A DNA stretch of 64,000 nt from Fibrobacter sp. UWR4 (GTDB taxonomy: Bacteria > Fibrobacterota > Fibrobacteria > Fibrobacterales > Fibrobacteraceae). Every line of letters starts with the position of its first letter. The stretch's first letter is position 1. Both the position numbers and the translations under genes were made by a program. The notes under the pieces were generated by a model, which searched no databases, was not told the DNA's origin, and saw only the letters and a list, made by a program, of their open reading frames with translations. This document shows, one piece after another, positions 51,743 through 59,988 of the stretch. The stretch is from assembly GCF_003149045.1 (NCBI RefSeq), contig NZ_QGDU01000008.1, positions 52,572-116,571 on the forward strand. Reading direction: 5' to 3'.

Positions 51743-52498
51743 TTACTTCTTATCAAGTTTTGCGTTGATTTTTTTCTGCAGTTCCTTCAGGTGCCAACGG
51801 CCGCGTTTGTCTTCCAGGAAAAAGTTGGTACGTACTCCTCGGGCAAGGCCGCGGTCAATGAGGCTCAGGGCGTCTGCGTAACGCTTTTGGTCAAAACGTA
51901 GTTCCGCCAGGAAGAAATAATTATACAAGTCCTTGGGATCCTTCTTCAGGGCCATATTCAAGTACTTGTCCGCCTGCTTCTTGTCAGGCCAGGAAAGAAT
52001 CAGGGGCACGTAGGGAAGGACAAAGTGTGCTCGTCCCAGGATCTGCCAATTTTCCGAGGCGGTTGCCACGTCACGCACGATCGTTGCCACTCCTTCCTTT
52101 ACGGATGCAAGGGCCCCTCGCTCATTGCCCCACATGGAAATGGCGGTGGCGTAAATATGGGCGATGTCATAATTCTTGGGGAACTTCTTGTAGGCGCTTT
52201 CGCTGGCGATCTTCAGGGTGTCCAGTTTCTTCATCTTCATTTTCTTGTCGAACGAGATGAATCGAATGCTGAAATAAAGGCTCTTGAGGTAGCCTTCCGT
52301 TGCCGCTTCCAGTACGGAGGTGTCAGCCATGGCGGCCTTGTACTTATCGATCATGAGGAAAGTGTTCTTCTTGTCCGCCTTGTCCCCGTTGGCTCGTTCC
52401 GCACGGGCCGCATAGCAGGAATCCGCAACACGAAGATCCTCGTTTGCGAAGGTCATTCCCGCGAAGAGAAGAACAAGTATGAAAGCGATAATTCTCAT
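51743..52498 (-). CDS. Secreted TPR-repeat protein
   Basis: This 251-residue protein has a signal peptide (IIAFILVLLFAGMTFA). TPR-like helix pairs follow (EGYLKSLYFSIRFISFDKKM; AYKKFPKNYDIAHIYATAIS; ADKYLNMALKKDPKDLYNYFFLAELRFDQKRYADALSLIDRGL). The pattern is reminiscent of TatT-type periplasmic TPR proteins. It probably mediates protein contacts in the periplasm; no partner is apparent. A 47-residue reading frame lies 15 bp upstream on the same strand. Confidence 0.7.
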   Translation of the reverse strand: MRIIAFILVLLFAGMTFANEDLRVADSCYAARAERANGDKADKKNTFLMIDKYKAAMADTSVLEAATEGYLKSLYFSIRFISFDKKMKMKKLDTLKIASESAYKKFPKNYDIAHIYATAISMWGNERGALASVKEGVATIVRDVATASENWQILGRAHFVLPYVPLILSWPDKKQADKYLNMALKKDPKDLYNYFFLAELRFDQKRYADALSLIDRGLARGVRTNFFLEDKRGRWHLKELQKKINAKLDKK

Positions 52499-52513
52499 GA
52501 ATCGAAATTTAAT

Positions 52514-52657
52514 TTAGACTTTCCAGGTCTGCAGAAGTTTGTTCAGTTGTGCAATGCGAGATTTTTCTTCTTCGGTTCCGTGGTAAGTTTTGAATAAAAG
52601 ATAACGATATTCCATGAGTGCAGTGCGAATCAAAACTTTTTCTTCTTTTTTCAGCAT
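52514..52657 (-). CDS. 47-residue helical protein
   Basis: A short frame encodes MLKKEEKVLIRTALMEYRYLL... ending QLNKLLQTWKV, a charged amphipathic helix with no cysteine. It ends 15 bp before the secreted TPR gene on the same strand, which suggests an operon. No clear Shine-Dalgarno is seen, so the call rests on the helical amino-acid pattern and position. Confidence 0.45.
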   Translation of the reverse strand: MLKKEEKVLIRTALMEYRYLLFKTYHGTEEEKSRIAQLNKLLQTWKV

Positions 52658-52675
52658 ACAAAACTTCAGTACAAA

Positions 52676-52708
52676 AATGGAGGAACGGGGCTTTTAGTCC
52701 CGCCCTCC
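52676..52708 (-). terminator. Probable terminator after the phosphofructokinase gene
   Basis: GGAGG and CGGG on one arm pair with CCCG and CCTCC on the other, with small bulges. The minus strand continues with ATTTTTG. Confidence 0.55.
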
Positions 52709-52729
52709 TAAAATGATCGAATCAATGGA

Positions 52730-54067
52730 TTACTTGTGACCCTTGCCCTTGCCGGAGAAGTAGTCCTGCTGGCGGGTCATTCCCAGCACAGCGTGCCACA
52801 GGTTTCCGTTGGGGTTGATCTTCTTGCGTTCGTTCACGGCGTACTCGATAGGTACATGGGAGAACACGTTGTTCATGCTGCCCACCACCATGTCGGTCTT
52901 GCCTGCCATACCTGCATGTACGGCAGCTTCAGCCAGCTGGAAGCAGAAAATGGCGTCAGTACCCTTTGCCGGAGTGCTACGAACCATGTAGCTGGGGTCA
53001 AAGTACTTGATGTTGATTTCCTTGCCTACCTTGTTGAAGTGCTCCTTGATCTTTCTGGTCAGGAATTCACCAATGTCGTTCTTCAGGACGTTTCCGCTGG
53101 CGTCCTTGCGTTCGGGCTGATCCAGGAACAATTCCTGGCCGGCGCCTTCGGCAACAGCGATTACGGCGTGGGTCTTGCCATTGTCGTAACGGCTTTCCAG
53201 AGCCTTGCAGAGCCCCTCAAGAGTGAAGGGAACTTCGGGCACGAGGCAGATGTTCACCACGGTAGTTGCAAGGGCTGCGTAGGCTGCAATAAAGCCGGAG
53301 TCGCGACCCATGAGCTTTACCAGGCCAAGGCCATTGTAAGCACCGTTTGCTTCGTTATGGGCGCAGGTAATGACATCGGTTGCACTGAGAACGGCGGTTT
53401 CGAAACCGAAGGTCCTGTCAACCAGGTTCAAGTCGTTATCAATGGTCTTGGGGATACCGATGATGGAAATGGGCTGCTTGCGCTTCTTCACTTCTTCTGC
53501 GATTGCGTGTGCGCCACGAAGAGTACCGTCGCCACCGATGCAGAACAGAACGTTGATGTTCAGGCGCATCAGGGTGTCTACCATGATTGCCGGATCCTGT
53601 TCTCCGCGGGAGCTTCCGAGGATGGTACCGCCGTCTTCCTGGATGGCGTCCACTACGTCCGGGTTCAGGACCTTGGGAGAGTAGCCGTACTTGGGATTCA
53701 GACCGCGGTAGCCGTAGGGTATACCGAAGATGTTGCGAACACCGTAGTCAAACCAGAGAGTCTGCACAAGACCCTTGATCACGCTATTCAAGCCGGGGCA
53801 GAGACCGCCACAGGTCACGATACCTGCACGGGTCCATGCCGGGTCGTGGAAAATGGTTTCGCGAGGACCTGCCGCTTCCAGGCTAGGAACGGGAATGTTG
53901 TTTTCGTAGAAATGCTTCAGGCGCTTCACGTCGGTAGTGAGGCTTACCTGCTCGCTGTCGGAAACGTACTGAAGTCCCTTCAGGGGGGATTTCAAGGTAC
54001 CCTTACCTACAGTTTCAATAGAAAGATCATATTCAGTCGGATTCTGCAGAATATCTTCTTGTGTCAT
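52730..54067 (-). CDS. 6-phosphofructokinase, long plant/spirochaete-type clade
   Basis: This 445-residue enzyme phosphorylates fructose-6-phosphate in glycolysis. It has an N-terminal extension of about 80 residues, GIVTCGGLCPGLNSVI, the nucleotide loop GGDGT (178-182), PKTIDND (206-212) and the MGRDSGFIA substrate loop. In E. coli numbering, Gly at 104 indicates ATP use while Lys at 124 is the pyrophosphate-type residue. This GGDGT plus PKTIDND combination is that of the long clade with plant PFKs and a spirochaete homologue, usually ATP-dependent. ATG 54067 is preceded by GAGGG. Confidence 0.88.
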   Translation of the reverse strand: MTQEDILQNPTEYDLSIETVGKGTLKSPLKGLQYVSDSEQVSLTTDVKRLKHFYENNIPVPSLEAAGPRETIFHDPAWTRAGIVTCGGLCPGLNSVIKGLVQTLWFDYGVRNIFGIPYGYRGLNPKYGYSPKVLNPDVVDAIQEDGGTILGSSRGEQDPAIMVDTLMRLNINVLFCIGGDGTLRGAHAIAEEVKKRKQPISIIGIPKTIDNDLNLVDRTFGFETAVLSATDVITCAHNEANGAYNGLGLVKLMGRDSGFIAAYAALATTVVNICLVPEVPFTLEGLCKALESRYDNGKTHAVIAVAEGAGQELFLDQPERKDASGNVLKNDIGEFLTRKIKEHFNKVGKEINIKYFDPSYMVRSTPAKGTDAIFCFQLAEAAVHAGMAGKTDMVVGSMNNVFSHVPIEYAVNERKKINPNGNLWHAVLGMTRQQDYFSGKGKGHK

Positions 54068-54174
54068 ACTAGCATCCCTCTTGTGGTCGCTGGGTTTAAC
54101 TCTCCCTCGGTCTTTAAAAATACATATTTGCATTTCCTGCGGATGTTGCAAAAATGATTTTTAATAGTGCAGAA

Positions 54175-56076
54175 TTAAATGTCCAGCGGCGGGAAGTGGA
54201 TTTTAGTCCTTAAACCAGGATTTGCATTTTCCACTTCGATTTTCATATTACATAATGTGCAAAGCTTTTTCACCATGGAAAGGCCGATGCCCGTACCACT
54301 TGTCTGTCGGGTCATTTCGTTTTCCACGCGGTAGAACTCCTGGAACACCTTTTTCATTTCGGACTGGGGAATGCCGGGACCATAGTCGCGGACCGCCATG
54401 TACATGTCCGTTCCCTTGATGGCAAGTTCGATGCTGATCATCTTGTAATCGGATTTCTTACTGAACTTCAGGGAGTTATCCACCAGGTTCATGAGGATCT
54501 GCATAATCGCATCACGGTCAATAAGCAAGTGGATGTTGTCCGCTTCCATATCCGTAGAGACCGTAAGCTCGAAACCCTGCTTTTCCACATTCTTGCTGTA
54601 GGTGGCGAGGAAGTCGTCAATTACTGCCTTGGGGCGTTCCATGCGCAACTGGACATTCCAGCGGTTTCCATCCAGTTTGGACAAATTAAGCACGTTCTGG
54701 ATCAGGCGGGAAAGTCGGTCCGCCTCACTTGCAATCTGGTTGTAGTAGCGTTGCTTCTTTTCCTCGTTTGCAACCCAGGAATTTTGCAACAGTTCCGCAT
54801 ACATCTTGATGGCTGCGAGAGGCGTCTTCAGCTCATGGGTGATGGCGGAGACGAAGTCCTGACGCTTGGTTGCAAGGTCCACCTTACTGCGGGTAAATCT
54901 GTAGATAGTGATAAAGCATGCGGCGATCACGAACAGCAGGATCAAGCCTGTAAGCAAAATGGTGTAGCTGGCAAGGCGCGTCCCGTTATTGGAATAGACG
55001 CGGAAGGAAAGACGTTCAAAGGGGGAAGGTAAAGTCTTGTCGAAAATGAGCTCGTTATTGTATTTTTTGCGGCCCCTGGTACTGATCACTTTATTGTCGA
55101 GGGCGATTTCCACGGCGTAACTTGGGTTTGCGATTTCCTGAGGAAGACTATGAAGCAGGTAGTTTAAGTAAGTGTTTTGATTGACCACAAACCCCTGCAC
55201 CATGGAAAGCGCGCCGAAACCAATATCGCGATAGAATACGATGTAGCCCTTGGAATATTTCGCCTGGAACAGGGAAGTCACCACGCTCAGGTCGTTGCTG
55301 ATGGTGACCTGCATGCGTTCCATGTTTGCACTATCGCCGGTGCTGTCCATCTTTGCGGTTTCCACAAAGTAGGTCAGGGCTTCGTCTTCGGAAGTGATTT
55401 CTGTACGGCGGATGTTGATATTGGAATTCTTGGCCCACAGCTGGTCGATAATGGGGCCGTCTTCTGCAACGGTAGCGGAGTCCACCACCTGGAAGGATTC
55501 CTGGCTAACGATCTCGTTGCGGATTTCCAGGGTGTCTACCAGATTCTTGATCAGGTCCCTGATGGAACGGCGCTGCTTTTCGTCTTCGAACGCATAGTAG
55601 TCCCACACCATCTTACCGACGATGGCGTTGGTATCCGGATAGAACGGCGTTAGGAGGGTATTGCTCTGATCGATCTGGAAATGTCCCACCAGGCCTTTAC
55701 GGCAACGGTTGTTTTCCGTATCGAAGGAGCAGTAGGGGCCTGCTGAATCGGGGAAGAAGAACGATTCAGAAATCTGGGGGCTGTACCCACCGATCACGGG
55801 CGTGGAATTCAGAATGCCGTAAACCTTATAGGAACGGTTATTCTCGCCGTTGAAATCCTGGGTCAGATCATCGGAAAGCGTCTGGAACGCGTTGTTGGCC
55901 GCTTCTTCCTGGTTCTTGGCCTCCAGGGCAGTAGACTGCCGGTAAGTATGTATAAAAAGGAGGCTGAGGGGAACTGCAATCACCAAGAAAATGGAAACAA
56001 ACACCAGGCGGTCCTTGAAAATCGCCTGGTGTTTCTTTAAGTAAGAGAGAAGCTCTTTTACGTTTAGCGTTCGCAT
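54175..56076 (-). CDS. Membrane sensor histidine kinase
   Basis: This 633-residue kinase has two transmembrane helices (VFVSIFLVIAVPLSLLFIHTY near residue 25; TILLTGLILLFVIAACFI near 380) flanking a large periplasmic sensor domain with no recognised fold. The HisKA box is SAITHELKTPLAA, followed by an N-box MQILMNLVDNSLKFS and G-boxes AVRDYGPGIP and GTGIGLSMV. It should autophosphorylate on the H-box His and pass the phosphate to the response regulator upstream, whose 3' end overlaps its start by 13 bp. Confidence 0.9.
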   Translation of the reverse strand: MRTLNVKELLSYLKKHQAIFKDRLVFVSIFLVIAVPLSLLFIHTYRQSTALEAKNQEEAANNAFQTLSDDLTQDFNGENNRSYKVYGILNSTPVIGGYSPQISESFFFPDSAGPYCSFDTENNRCRKGLVGHFQIDQSNTLLTPFYPDTNAIVGKMVWDYYAFEDEKQRRSIRDLIKNLVDTLEIRNEIVSQESFQVVDSATVAEDGPIIDQLWAKNSNINIRRTEITSEDEALTYFVETAKMDSTGDSANMERMQVTISNDLSVVTSLFQAKYSKGYIVFYRDIGFGALSMVQGFVVNQNTYLNYLLHSLPQEIANPSYAVEIALDNKVISTRGRKKYNNELIFDKTLPSPFERLSFRVYSNNGTRLASYTILLTGLILLFVIAACFITIYRFTRSKVDLATKRQDFVSAITHELKTPLAAIKMYAELLQNSWVANEEKKQRYYNQIASEADRLSRLIQNVLNLSKLDGNRWNVQLRMERPKAVIDDFLATYSKNVEKQGFELTVSTDMEADNIHLLIDRDAIMQILMNLVDNSLKFSKKSDYKMISIELAIKGTDMYMAVRDYGPGIPQSEMKKVFQEFYRVENEMTRQTSGTGIGLSMVKKLCTLCNMKIEVENANPGLRTKIHFPPLDI

Positions 56077-56786
56077 TCAGGTGCAGAGCGCATCTGGTAG
56101 CCTTCACCGCGGAAGGTGACCAGAAGTTTCGGGTGAGAAGGATCGTCTTCGATTTTCTTGCGGAGCTTGGTAATGTGAATATCCACGGTGCGGGTATCTA
56201 CGGATTCTGCGTTTTCGTAGCCCCAAACCTTGCGGAGGAGTTCGGAGCGAGGAACTGCATGATCACGGTTGTTCCACAGGTATTCGAGGATTTCGATTTC
56301 CTTGCGGGTGAATGCCAGTTCTTCGTCACCGCGGGTACCAGTGTATTCACGGAAGTTCACCTTCAAGTTGCCTGCGACCAGCTTGCCTTCGTTTTCCATG
56401 GACTGACGGCTACGGCGGAGCACTGCTTCGATACGAGCCAGGAGCATAGGAACGGAGAACGGCTTGGGGATATAGTCATCGGCGCCGAACTTCAGGCCGT
56501 TGATGATATCTTCGTCAGCGTTCTTAGCAGAGAGGATGATGATGGGGAGGCTTCTGTCCTGTTCGCGGATCTTGTCGCAAACGGTAAAGCCGTCCATGCC
56601 CGGGAGCATCAGGTCCAGAAGGACCAGGCCGTACTGGCCGGACAGAGCTTCGGCAAGACCGTCTTCGCCGTTGATTACGTGCTTGACGCGGTAGCCGTTC
56701 AGTTCGCAAAGGTCTACGAGGCCTTCTGCGATAGCAATTTCATCTTCAATGATAAGGATGTTTGTGCTGCTGGTATTTTGAGTCAT
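56064..56786 (-). CDS. OmpR/PhoB-family response regulator
   Basis: This 240-residue protein has a receiver domain with the acidic pocket IIEDE, phosphoacceptor D58 in LLDLMLPG, the conserved Thr/Ser position in ILSAKN and the Lys in PKPFSV. A C-terminal winged helix follows (FTRKEIEILEYLWNNRDHAVPRSELLRKVWG, VDTRTVDIHITKLRKKI). It is translationally coupled to the sensor kinase. Targets are not visible in the window. The next upstream gene, 30 bp away, encodes a barrel protein on the same strand but ends before it. Confidence 0.92.
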   Translation of the reverse strand: MTQNTSSTNILIIEDEIAIAEGLVDLCELNGYRVKHVINGEDGLAEALSGQYGLVLLDLMLPGMDGFTVCDKIREQDRSLPIIILSAKNADEDIINGLKFGADDYIPKPFSVPMLLARIEAVLRRSRQSMENEGKLVAGNLKVNFREYTGTRGDEELAFTRKEIEILEYLWNNRDHAVPRSELLRKVWGYENAESVDTRTVDIHITKLRKKIEDDPSHPKLLVTFRGEGYQMRSAPECER

Positions 56787-56815
56787 TTTACACCTAGTTA
56801 TTCTTTAAAGAGCTA

Positions 56816-57739
56816 TTAGAGAGCGAAGCCCACACCGATTTCTGCAGTCATGTTGCCTGCATCGATTTCAGCCGGGTAGTCGCCACCGAAGTAGTACTTG
56901 AAGTTGGCGTAAGCCGCAATCGGGATGATGGGGAGCTTGGCACGGAGACCTAACATGACGTGGCCACCGATGCTGGTGGTCAGGCCTTCTTCCATGGCGG
57001 CTTCCTTGATATTATCCACTGCCTGGTCCTGAATGCGCTGTGCGAGGCGGTCTGCCATCTGGGCCGGATCCATCTGGGCCATGATGTCGGCTGCCTGTTC
57101 CGGATTTGCCAGAGCGTCAGCCGCTGCCTGAGACATTTCGTCCTTCATGCTCTGGAGGACTGCGCTGTAGATACCATTGACAACACCATGGGTGAAGCTC
57201 TGGTTCAGGATGAAGCTGTTCATGTTAAAGGTAACGCCACCGCCGATGTAGGGGCGGATGATGGGAATAAAGGTAATGGGGTAGGTGATGGTCAAGTCAC
57301 CGTTCATGTGGAAGAACTTGGGGTTAGCTTCTGCCCAGGAAGGAACGCTACCCATTTCCACCTTCAGGGGGATTTCCTTGTAAAGATCAATCTGGGAAGG
57401 ATCCACTTCACCACCTTCGGTGAGAATCTTGGACAGAGCTTCCTTATCCTGGAGAACATAGAGACTTGCGTCATAGGAGCCGAACTGGATGTTGACGGTT
57501 GCTTCGACATCGATGATGGGCAGAAGGTCGATCCATGCCTTGAAACCGATACCCTGCATCATTTCGTTAAAACCATCGTGCTTCACGAGGATGGTACCGT
57601 CGTCGGTGACCTTGGCCGGAGCCTTCATTCCATCCATCTTGGTTCCGAAGCCGGGGGCGTAGTGAACACCGACGCCCAAAATTGCGAAAGACTGGCTAGC
57701 GAGCAGAGCTGCTGCTGCTGCGAATACTTTAAAATTCAT
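56816..57739 (-). CDS. Outer-membrane beta-barrel-like protein
   Basis: This 307-residue protein has a signal peptide (VFAAAAALLASQSFA). Barrel-like strands follow (GVGVHYAPGFGTKMDG; VEATVNIQFGSYDASLYVL; IRPYIGGGVTFNMNSFIL). A helical, Gln/Ala/Asp-rich insertion lies at about 195-245, and terminal strands end EIGVGFAL. The insertion is unusual for a small barrel and may be a periplasmic or surface helical loop. Function unknown. Confidence 0.7.
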   Translation of the reverse strand: MNFKVFAAAAALLASQSFAILGVGVHYAPGFGTKMDGMKAPAKVTDDGTILVKHDGFNEMMQGIGFKAWIDLLPIIDVEATVNIQFGSYDASLYVLQDKEALSKILTEGGEVDPSQIDLYKEIPLKVEMGSVPSWAEANPKFFHMNGDLTITYPITFIPIIRPYIGGGVTFNMNSFILNQSFTHGVVNGIYSAVLQSMKDEMSQAAADALANPEQAADIMAQMDPAQMADRLAQRIQDQAVDNIKEAAMEEGLTTSIGGHVMLGLRAKLPIIPIAAYANFKYYFGGDYPAEIDAGNMTAEIGVGFAL

Positions 57740-57825
57740 GGGGTACTCCTTAAAAAACGTTTTGACTTGAAATTACATAAAAATTTGGGAAAACGGACTG
57801 TCAAATTTGTCTGGAATCCCAAAAA

Positions 57826-59223
57826 TTACCGAATTGAGGGCACAAACAGGAATCTTTTCTGCCCTTTTTCCACATTAATCTTGTTGAAATTGAAGTCATC
57901 CACAGGCTGATTATCCTTGTTGATGGCTTTTACGTTCAAGGTATGGGTTCCTGCTTCCACCGGGATACGGGCTACATGAATGTAGTTGGGCATGAAAAGT
58001 CCTACTCGAAGGTCGGCCTGTTCCAGCTGGCTCTGGGCGACGTCCACGCCGATGTTCTTTACCAGGTCAAAGATACCGTTTCCTGTCTGGGTTGCCTTTT
58101 TGGTAGCCTGGGCGGCAATGGTCCTTACGGTCACGCGGACTGCGGTACGGGCGATTGTTGTGGGGGTTTCTTCCTCGATGTTCTTGGTCAGTTCGCTATC
58201 CACGTTCATGACTCTTTCGGGCATTACCTTCAGGCTGTTGTCCAGCTTTGCAAAGAAGTGGTGGGTCTTCTGCTTCAGGCTCTTCTTTTCGGGCAGTGCA
58301 AATCCGATATGGAAGGTTTCGCTGCCGGCGTTAGGTACGATAGGAGCTACGAGGGTGATGGAGCTCATCTTTCCGGTCTGGGCATCCTTGTAGTTCAGGT
58401 GCATGGAACCGCCGCTGACGAAGGTGCCGGACATATAGAGTTCCCCAAGGATGGGGCTATGGCCGGCGTAACCTACCAGCACGATTTCCTGGCCCATCTT
58501 TCTTGCGTCATCAGCCTTGGGGGTAGATTCCACCGGCTTGTACCCCAGGGAATTCAGGTCGGATACGCGGTCCATCTTGGTCAGACTTTCGCAGATATAT
58601 TCCCACACTTCCTTGGGCATATCGATGTTGCCTTCCTTGAAAGCCTTGGCTGCCTTAATGTAGGCGATGGCGGCATCGTCTTCTTCGCCAGCCATTTCAT
58701 ACACAATACCGCAGAGGTAGCGGAGGAAACCATTGTCGTTCACCTTGTCCTTGTCTTTCTGGTAAAGAGCGTCCAAGGCGATCTGTGCGCGCTTCACTTC
58801 CACCAATGCGTCATCCACATTTTTCATGGCCAGATAGTTCATGATCTGCAGCTGGTGCATGACGATAATTTCAAAGGGACGTGCGCGGTAGGGACGGATG
58901 TTGTCGTTGGTTACCACGGCGGCGGCTTCGTTAGTCACGGAGCGGGTGTACAGATCGTCGTAAATTTCCTCGGCCTGTTCCAGGTGCATGATACTCTTTT
59001 CGTATTCACCGTTGTAGTGGTAGAGTGTACCTAGGTCGAGGTGATAGAGGTAGGCACTCTTTTCCCCGTAGAGATCGTCCTTCTTCTTGTCGATTTCCTT
59101 GATGGTGCCGGTATAGCCCTTCTTTTCCAGGACCGGAGCCAGGGTTTCGTAACGGGTCATGGCCTTATTGGCACAGGAGCAAAGCATGAGCAAGCTTGTC
59201 AAAAGCAATACGAGACGTTTCAT
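57826..59223 (-). CDS. Lipoprotein with TPR-like domain
   Basis: This 465-residue protein has the lipobox LCSC. A TPR-like N-terminal half follows (LYHLDLGTLYHYNGEYEKSIMHLEQAEEIYDDL; YLAMKNVDDALVEVKRAQIALD; IVYEMAGEEDDAAIAYIKAAKAF). A beta-rich C-terminal half carries a helical Ala/Thr segment (TIARTAVRVTVRTIAAQATKK) and ends RFLFVPSIR. The layout resembles COG3014-type lipoproteins. It is upstream of the barrel protein gene on the same strand, separated by 86 bp; both may act at the outer membrane. Confidence 0.75.
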   Translation of the reverse strand: MKRLVLLLTSLLMLCSCANKAMTRYETLAPVLEKKGYTGTIKEIDKKKDDLYGEKSAYLYHLDLGTLYHYNGEYEKSIMHLEQAEEIYDDLYTRSVTNEAAAVVTNDNIRPYRARPFEIIVMHQLQIMNYLAMKNVDDALVEVKRAQIALDALYQKDKDKVNDNGFLRYLCGIVYEMAGEEDDAAIAYIKAAKAFKEGNIDMPKEVWEYICESLTKMDRVSDLNSLGYKPVESTPKADDARKMGQEIVLVGYAGHSPILGELYMSGTFVSGGSMHLNYKDAQTGKMSSITLVAPIVPNAGSETFHIGFALPEKKSLKQKTHHFFAKLDNSLKVMPERVMNVDSELTKNIEEETPTTIARTAVRVTVRTIAAQATKKATQTGNGIFDLVKNIGVDVAQSQLEQADLRVGLFMPNYIHVARIPVEAGTHTLNVKAINKDNQPVDDFNFNKINVEKGQKRFLFVPSIR

Positions 59224-59274
59224 TAAGATTCTCCCTTTTATATACGGAGTAGAATATAAAATATTGCAGAGAGC

Positions 59275-59305
59275 ATAAAAAAATCCCCGGTAGGATTACC
59301 GGGGA
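59275..59305 (-). terminator. Terminator after the PEGA protein gene
   Basis: TCCCCGGTA (59284-59292) and TACCGGGGA (59297-59305) form a perfect 9-bp stem with a 4-base loop; the minus strand continues with seven T. Confidence 0.93.
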
Positions 59306-59335
59306 AAACTTTTGACAATTTGCCAGAGGAGAGAA

Positions 59336-59869
59336 TTACTTCTTCTTCTTCTTGGTAGTGTCGATAGTGACGTTCACGGTTTCTTCACCCTTCACGGTCA
59401 CCAGTTCTTCTGCAGCCTTGCGGTTGTTGCATTCTGCACGGACCAGGTGGTCACCAGCTTCCAGGTTGTGGACGGTCAGCGGAGCGCCATCAGTCTTGTC
59501 GGCCAGGTCGCCATCGATGTAAACGTTGCACTTGCCCGGAACGGTAGTGATCTTGATGTGACCCTTAGGAATCTTGGTACCGAAGTTAAAGTCGTTACGC
59601 TTGTCCTTGCCCGGCCAAATGTTCACGCGCTGGTTCACCAGTTCGTAACCCTGGTCGATCACCACGAGGGTCTGACGGCCAGAAGTAACGTTCATATTGA
59701 CAATGGGGCTCTTACCCAGAGGTTCGCCTCCCAGATACACGTCGCTGTTAGGCGGTTCAGTGATGATGTTAACCACTGCTGCCTTGCCGCGAGGAGGAGG
59801 ATCATCGTCAGCGACTGCTGCGGTGAAGAGGAATGCCACCATGAGGGCGAAAATGTAAAGCTTCTTCAT
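59336..59869 (-). CDS. Secreted PEGA-domain protein
   Basis: This 177-residue protein has a signal peptide (LYIFALMVAFLFTAAVA). Two PEGA-like modules follow (VNIITEPPNSDVYLGGEPLGKSPIVNMNVTSGRQTLVVIDQGYE; IKITTVPGKCNVYIDGDLADKTDGAPLTVHNLEAGDHLVRAE), and a Lys tail ends the protein (KKKKK). PEGA modules are small extracellular beta domains of uncertain role. ATG 59869 gives the signal peptide MKKLYIF with AGGAG upstream. Confidence 0.82.
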   Translation of the reverse strand: MKKLYIFALMVAFLFTAAVADDDPPPRGKAAVVNIITEPPNSDVYLGGEPLGKSPIVNMNVTSGRQTLVVIDQGYELVNQRVNIWPGKDKRNDFNFGTKIPKGHIKITTVPGKCNVYIDGDLADKTDGAPLTVHNLEAGDHLVRAECNNRKAAEELVTVKGEETVNVTIDTTKKKKK

Positions 59870-59988
59870 AAAAAGAACTCCTATCAATTAACTTGCTCGT
59901 TAAAAATATAAAGATTTTAAAAATACGAGCCCTGTTTTATGAAAAATGTTTGTTAATAATGGGCGTTTCAAATGTTATTTTTGGAAAT

